In this document: piece by piece, positions 7,006-9,215 of the stretch
Position numbering within the stretch: position 1 is the stretch's first letter
Layout: each line of letters begins with the position of its first letter
Assembly: GCA_019313505.1 (NCBI GenBank)
Contig: JAFDBA010000082.1
Location: forward strand, 1-9,215
Length of the DNA stretch: 9,215 nt
DNA from: Deltaproteobacteria bacterium
Lineage (GTDB): Bacteria > Desulfobacterota > Desulfobacteria > Desulfobacterales > UBA11574
Direction of reading: 5' to 3'
Translations under genes and position numbers: made by a program
The notes under the pieces: model-generated
Databases searched by the model: none
Told to the model about the DNA's origin: nothing
Seen by the model: the letters and a program-made list of their open reading frames with translations, nothing else

Positions 7006-7311
7006 TCAAAAACAAAACTTCTCAGCGTTCATTTCCATTGAATTTAACATTGCAATCAATTGCTCGTATTCATTATCAAGTTTATCGAAAACATCTTGCT
7101 TGATGTAGTGACAGGCAAGGCAGAATTCCAGCCAGCATTGCGTTTCAGAGGCCTCCTGCATTGAATCTGTAATCTTATTTTTGAAGACAGCCAAATAACT
7201 CCTTTTCCGCCACCCTTCCGACAAGTTGGAACATACAGAACGAGATGACCATCTAATCCCCTTACCATCTAATCCTCTAACCCTCTCACCTTCTATAGCT
7301 TCTCACATTCT
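6980..7311. repeat. Inverted repeat pair flanking the four-helix-bundle relic
   Basis: AGAATGTGAGAAG at 6980-6992 is matched exactly in inverted orientation by CTTCTCACATTCT at 7299-7311. The pair brackets about 300 bp containing the minus-strand relic. Both arms belong to GA-rich degenerate tracts. They could be the ends of a small mobile or palindromic cassette, or independent copies of a dispersed low-complexity repeat. Confidence 0.7.
7006..7248 (-). pseudogene. 5'-truncated four-helix-bundle (S23/23S rRNA intervening-sequence-type) protein
   Basis: The minus-strand frame ending at TGA 7008-7006 encodes the C-terminal two-thirds of a four-helix-bundle protein. The diagnostic turn reads SVCSNLSEGWRKRSY, and is followed by two long helices with KNKITDSMQEASETQCWLEF and FDKLDNEYEQLIAMLNS. 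Family members are usually 110-130 residues and start with about 35-40 residues ahead of this turn. Here that part is absent: upstream of about 7248 the frame runs into GA-rich repeat (7249-7302) with no ATG or GTG, then a stop at 7305-7303. The only start-like codon is a TTG at 7224 inside the conserved motif, without a ribosome site. The function of the free-standing family is unclear; some members lie in rRNA intervening sequences, and the DGR accessory protein Avd is related. No reverse transcriptase or rRNA is present here. A relic is the best reading. Confidence 0.65.
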
Positions 7312-7373
7312 CACCTTAATTACACCTCTTTTACCGGAAAAACACCCGATTTCTAACTTTTCGTAAAATTTAT

Positions 7374-7401
7374 TAAAGTTCTGGAACATATGTTCCGAAG
7401 T
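7374..7401 (+). promoter_or_regulatory. Candidate sigma28 (FliA) promoter for flagellin
   Basis: TAAA (7374-7377), read as TAAAGTT, is separated by 16 nt from TCCGAAGT (7394-7401). The sigma28 consensus is TAAA-N15-GCCGATAA, so the -35 is good and the -10 keeps the CCGA core with one extra spacer base. Flagellin genes are usually class-3 FliA targets. No better sigma28 match, and no GG-N10-GC sigma54 element, was seen in the rest of the leader. Confidence 0.45.
7383..7396. promoter_or_regulatory. Perfect 14-bp palindrome in the promoter spacer, possible operator
   Basis: GGAACATATGTTCC is fully self-complementary and sits between the candidate -35 and -10 elements, overlapping the first three bases of the -10. 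This is a classic position for repressor binding. The core GAAC-N4-GTTC has the form of the Gram-positive LexA box, but other dimeric regulators could use it. Confidence 0.5.
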
Positions 7402-7497
7402 TAATGAGTAACGAAAAGACGAATACGAAAACACGGGCAAAAAAAGGAGGTGAAAAAGAAGGACGCCCAACTGGTAATGCATTTGATTAAATAACCT

Positions 7498-7515
7498 GCA
7501 GGCAAGGAAGCCGGC
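7498..7515 (+). promoter_or_regulatory. Hairpin with GGA in the loop, candidate CsrA site
   Basis: GCAGGC (7498-7503) pairs with GCCGGC (7510-7515) with one A-G mismatch, exposing AAGGAA in the loop. CsrA/RsmA prefers GGA in hairpin loops. Other GGA motifs in the leader are at 7446, 7461, 7564, 7595 and 7598, the last two inside the ribosome site. Confidence 0.35.
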
Positions 7516-7521
7516 AAAAAA

Positions 7522-7549
7522 CAGAGGTCAGATGTCAGAGATCAGAGGT
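7522..7549 (+). repeat. Four tandem 7-bp repeats in the flagellin leader
   Basis: The units are CAGAGGT, CAGATGT, CAGAGAT and CAGAGGT, directly adjacent, with single-base differences between units. They lie 58 nt upstream of the flagellin start codon, outside any coding sequence. Copy-number change would alter leader length in 7-nt steps. Confidence 0.85.
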
Positions 7550-7592
7550 CGGTAAAAAATTACGGATGATCGGTGGCTAATGACCAAAATTC

Positions 7593-7600
7593 AAGGAGGA
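7593..7600 (+). promoter_or_regulatory. Flagellin ribosome-binding site
   Basis: AAGGAGGA is a near-perfect Shine-Dalgarno sequence, 7 nt before the ATG at 7608. It selects that start over the in-frame ATG at 7614. It contains two overlapping GGA motifs, so bound CsrA would block it. Confidence 0.9.
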
Positions 7601-7607
7601 ATAAACC

Positions 7608-9050
7608 ATGGCAATGACAGTCAACACTAATATCGCAGCACTGAACGCCCAGAGAAACCTGGGGAAAACACAAGGAATGTTAAACAAATCCCTGGCGCGG
7701 CTATCATCCGGTTTGCGCATCAACAGCGCCAAGGACGACGCGGCGGGGCTTGCAATCTCAACCAGGATGTCATCTCAGATCCGGGGTTTAAATCAGGCGG
7801 CCAGAAATGCCAATGACGGTATTTCTCTGGCCCAGACGGCTGAAGGCGCCTTGCAGGAAACGACGAATAACTTGCAGCGCATCAGGGAACTGGCGATTCA
7901 AGCCGGAAGTAGCAGCAACTCTGCTGCTGACAGGGCATCACTGAATGAAGAAGTAACGCAGCTGGTAGCAGAAATTGAACGTGTGGCGTCAACGACCAGC
8001 TTCAATGGACAGATGATATTGGATGGCACATTTGGAACTCAGTCCTTTCAGGTAGGAGCAAATAGCGGACAGACAATCAGCGTATCTATGACTAGCGCCA
8101 GGTCCACTGCCTTGGGTGTGGGCGCGGGATCGAGTTATCTCGCTGAGTTAGACGACTTACAGGTGGTTACAGGCGCACTTACTGAGGGCGGAATTTCAAT
8201 AAACGGTTACCAGGTCGGCGCCACCGTCAGCGACGGTGTATCGAGCGGGGGGGCCACCTCCAGCGCGATTGCAAAGACAAACGCTATTAATGCGATATCC
8301 GGCAATACCGGAGTAACAGCAACTGTAAACGCTACGGTTACGTCAGAATTCACCGCTGGCAGCACTGCCGCTTCCAACACTGATGGGCTCACTGTCAACG
8401 GTGTCACTATCGATGATGTAACGGCTACCGGCAGCGCCGCTGTGAATGCCGGTGAGATGGTAGCGGCGATCAATGAAGTGAGCGCTCAAACCGGTGTTAC
8501 CGCAGAGGTTACCACTGCTTCGTCGGGAGGTTATACGCTGACGGCCGCCGATGGACGCAATATTATATTAACTGGCACCGGTGCCTCTCTGGGCTGTAGC
8601 GGTCTTACAGCTGGGTCCACCTTCGGCAAGATAGACATAAGCTCAACTTCATTGGACGGGATTCTGCTGGCCGGGCCTGAGATAGCCAACATTGGTGGCA
8701 CAGCCGCCTATACTCCCACTACCACAACCGTCGGTGCCGGCGTGTCCTCGTTAGATATTTCTACTACTGGTGGAGCTACAAGTGCACTGACAATTGTCGA
8801 TGCGGCCTTGTCTACTATCTCCACTATGCGAGGCTCTCTGGGTGCCACCCAGAACCGGTTTGAGTCCACCATTGCCAACCTCCAAAGCGTGTCGGAGAAC
8901 CTGTCTGCAGCCAATTCGCGTATTATGGATGCGGACTTTGCCGCCGAAACAGCTAATATGACCAAAGCCCAGGTCATGCAACAGGCAGGTGTTGCCATGC
9001 TGGCCCAGGCTAACATGCTGCCTCAGACCGTGCTTAGCCTGCTTCAGTAG
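7608..9050 (+). CDS. fliC: Flagellin, flagellar filament structural protein
   Basis: This is the filament subunit, exported by the flagellar type III system through its disordered N-terminus, with 480 residues. The conserved N-terminal D0/D1 region (about 5-165) begins TVNTNIAALNAQRNLGKTQ and includes LSSGLRINSAKDDAAGLAIS and the segment LQRIRELAIQAG, which matches the TLR5-recognised surface of enteric flagellins. The conserved C-terminal region (about 393-480) includes MRGSLGATQNRFEST and ends MLPQTVLSLLQ. The middle (about 166-392) is Ser/Thr/Gly/Ala-rich and carries two Flagellin_IN-like repeats, starting near GGISINGYQVGA (194) and DGLTVNGVTIDD (259). This surface-exposed part is the likely target of the O-glycosyltransferase encoded upstream. 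A single Cys, C330 (LGCSGL), is unusual for a flagellin. The start is fixed by AAGGAGGA 7 nt upstream. The transcript ends at the hairpin at 9115-9152, so it appears monocistronic. Confidence 0.97.
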   Translation: MAMTVNTNIAALNAQRNLGKTQGMLNKSLARLSSGLRINSAKDDAAGLAISTRMSSQIRGLNQAARNANDGISLAQTAEGALQETTNNLQRIRELAIQAGSSSNSAADRASLNEEVTQLVAEIERVASTTSFNGQMILDGTFGTQSFQVGANSGQTISVSMTSARSTALGVGAGSSYLAELDDLQVVTGALTEGGISINGYQVGATVSDGVSSGGATSSAIAKTNAINAISGNTGVTATVNATVTSEFTAGSTAASNTDGLTVNGVTIDDVTATGSAAVNAGEMVAAINEVSAQTGVTAEVTTASSGGYTLTAADGRNIILTGTGASLGCSGLTAGSTFGKIDISSTSLDGILLAGPEIANIGGTAAYTPTTTTVGAGVSSLDISTTGGATSALTIVDAALSTISTMRGSLGATQNRFESTIANLQSVSENLSAANSRIMDADFAAETANMTKAQVMQQAGVAMLAQANMLPQTVLSLLQ

Positions 9051-9099
9051 TGAAGAGCGGAGAAGATATGAAGATGAGAAGTTGAGAAGCGAAGAATAC
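9051..9099 (+). repeat. GA-rich tract between the flagellin stop and its terminator
   Basis: A purine-rich run of degenerate GAAGA/GAGAAG units, including GAAGATATGAAGATGAGAAG. It resembles the tracts at 6973-7005 and, inverted, 7261-7316. No coding potential was seen. Confidence 0.6.
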
Positions 9100-9114
9100 T
9101 AAAACCTTAAACCG

Positions 9115-9152
9115 AAACCCCGCTTTCTTAAAACGGAAGCGGGGTTTTTTTT
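9115..9152 (+). terminator. Rho-independent terminator of flagellin
   Basis: AAACCCCGCTTTC (9115-9127) pairs with GGAAGCGGGGTTT (9135-9147) around a 7-nt loop with one T-G wobble, and is followed by a run of eight T (9145-9152). The stem is GC-rich and long, a textbook strong terminator 64 nt after the stop codon. Confidence 0.93.
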
Positions 9153-9215
9153 AGACATGATGAACAAGCCCGCCCTGGCGCGACGTGATGAGGTATTAAA
9201 TATTAGAAGATGATG
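9153..9215. other. Tail of window, no feature seen
   Basis: These 63 nt after the terminator contain only an 18-codon open frame without a ribosome site. No promoter or gene start can be supported before the window ends. Confidence 0.6.

Larger units (their letters stand above)
7312..7607 (+). promoter_or_regulatory. Flagellin upstream region and long leader
   Basis: This is about 300 nt without a convincing protein-coding gene. In order it holds a sigma28-like promoter (7374-7401) with an internal palindrome, an orphan AAAGGAGGTGA tract (7443-7453), a GGA-loop hairpin (7498-7515), four tandem 7-bp repeats (7522-7549) and the flagellin ribosome site (7593-7600). If the promoter call is right the 5' untranslated leader is about 200 nt, which leaves room for post-transcriptional control. 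Confidence 0.6.

Noticed and set aside
7006..7311. Diversity-generating retroelement accessory (Avd) gene
   Set aside because: Avd shares the four-helix-bundle fold, but no reverse transcriptase, template repeat or variable repeat is present in the window, and the frame is truncated.
7404..7490. 28-codon open frame in the flagellin leader (ATG 7404, TAA 7488-7490)
   Set aside because: There is no ribosome site before the ATG, it starts next to the candidate promoter -10, so near or upstream of the expected transcript start, and it is Lys/Glu-rich as expected from the base composition.
7450..7494. 14-codon frame starting at GTG 7450 beside the AGGAGG tract
   Set aside because: The start codon overlaps the Shine-Dalgarno sequence itself, leaving no spacing for initiation, and the peptide is too short to judge.
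7498..7549. CRISPR array
   Set aside because: The repeats are 7 bp and directly adjacent without spacers, and no cas gene is present.
7312..7607. Sigma54 promoter for flagellin
   Set aside because: No TGGC-N8-TGC type element with GG and GC at the right spacing was found on the plus strand.
8207..9016. Minus-strand open frames within flagellin
   Set aside because: They are shadow frames of a GC- and Ala/Thr-rich coding sequence with no ribosome site or recognisable motif.
9162..9212. Start of another gene after the terminator
   Set aside because: The open frame from ATG ends after 18 codons and lacks a ribosome site.

Overview
The window looks like accessory chromosome from a flagellated Gram-negative bacterium, most likely a sulfate-reducing or related deltaproteobacterium (Desulfobacterota). 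This is inferred from the combination of an IS3-family element, a truncated four-helix-bundle (S23-type) ORF flanked by degenerate GA-rich repeats, and a glycosyltransferase/methyltransferase/TPR-OGT set next to a single large flagellin gene. No 16S rRNA or other phylogenetic marker is present, so the assignment is tentative.

Layout. Positions 1 to about 1450 hold the orfA end of an IS3-family insertion sequence on the minus strand: complete orfA, and orfB cut by the window edge. The visible orfB has Asn where the family has its first catalytic Asp. Positions 1461-6972 are three plus-strand genes in series: a GT-B/GT4-type glycosyltransferase, a CmcI-family SAM-dependent methyltransferase that overlaps it by 8 nt, and, after a 153-nt gap holding a possible gene remnant, a 1077-residue protein. 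The large protein combines TPRs, an O-GlcNAc-transferase-like (GT41) domain, a degenerate FkbM-methyltransferase-like domain and an unassigned helical tail.

Positions 6973-7607 are mostly non-coding. They contain a 5'-truncated four-helix-bundle relic on the minus strand between inverted repeats, then a long flagellin leader. The leader has a sigma28-like promoter containing a perfect 14-bp palindrome, several GGA motifs (one in a hairpin loop), an orphan Shine-Dalgarno-like tract and four tandem 7-bp repeats. Positions 7608-9050 encode a 480-residue flagellin, followed by a GA-rich tract and a strong rho-independent terminator.

Working model: the three enzyme genes form a flagellin glycosylation locus. 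The TPR-OGT protein would transfer sugar to Ser/Thr in the surface-exposed middle of the flagellin, the GT4 enzyme would extend the glycan, and the CmcI-type enzyme would methylate it. The IS element lies directly against the 5' end of this locus and may have replaced or altered its original promoter. The domain families are read from sequence; the shared flagellin substrate is inferred from neighbourhood.
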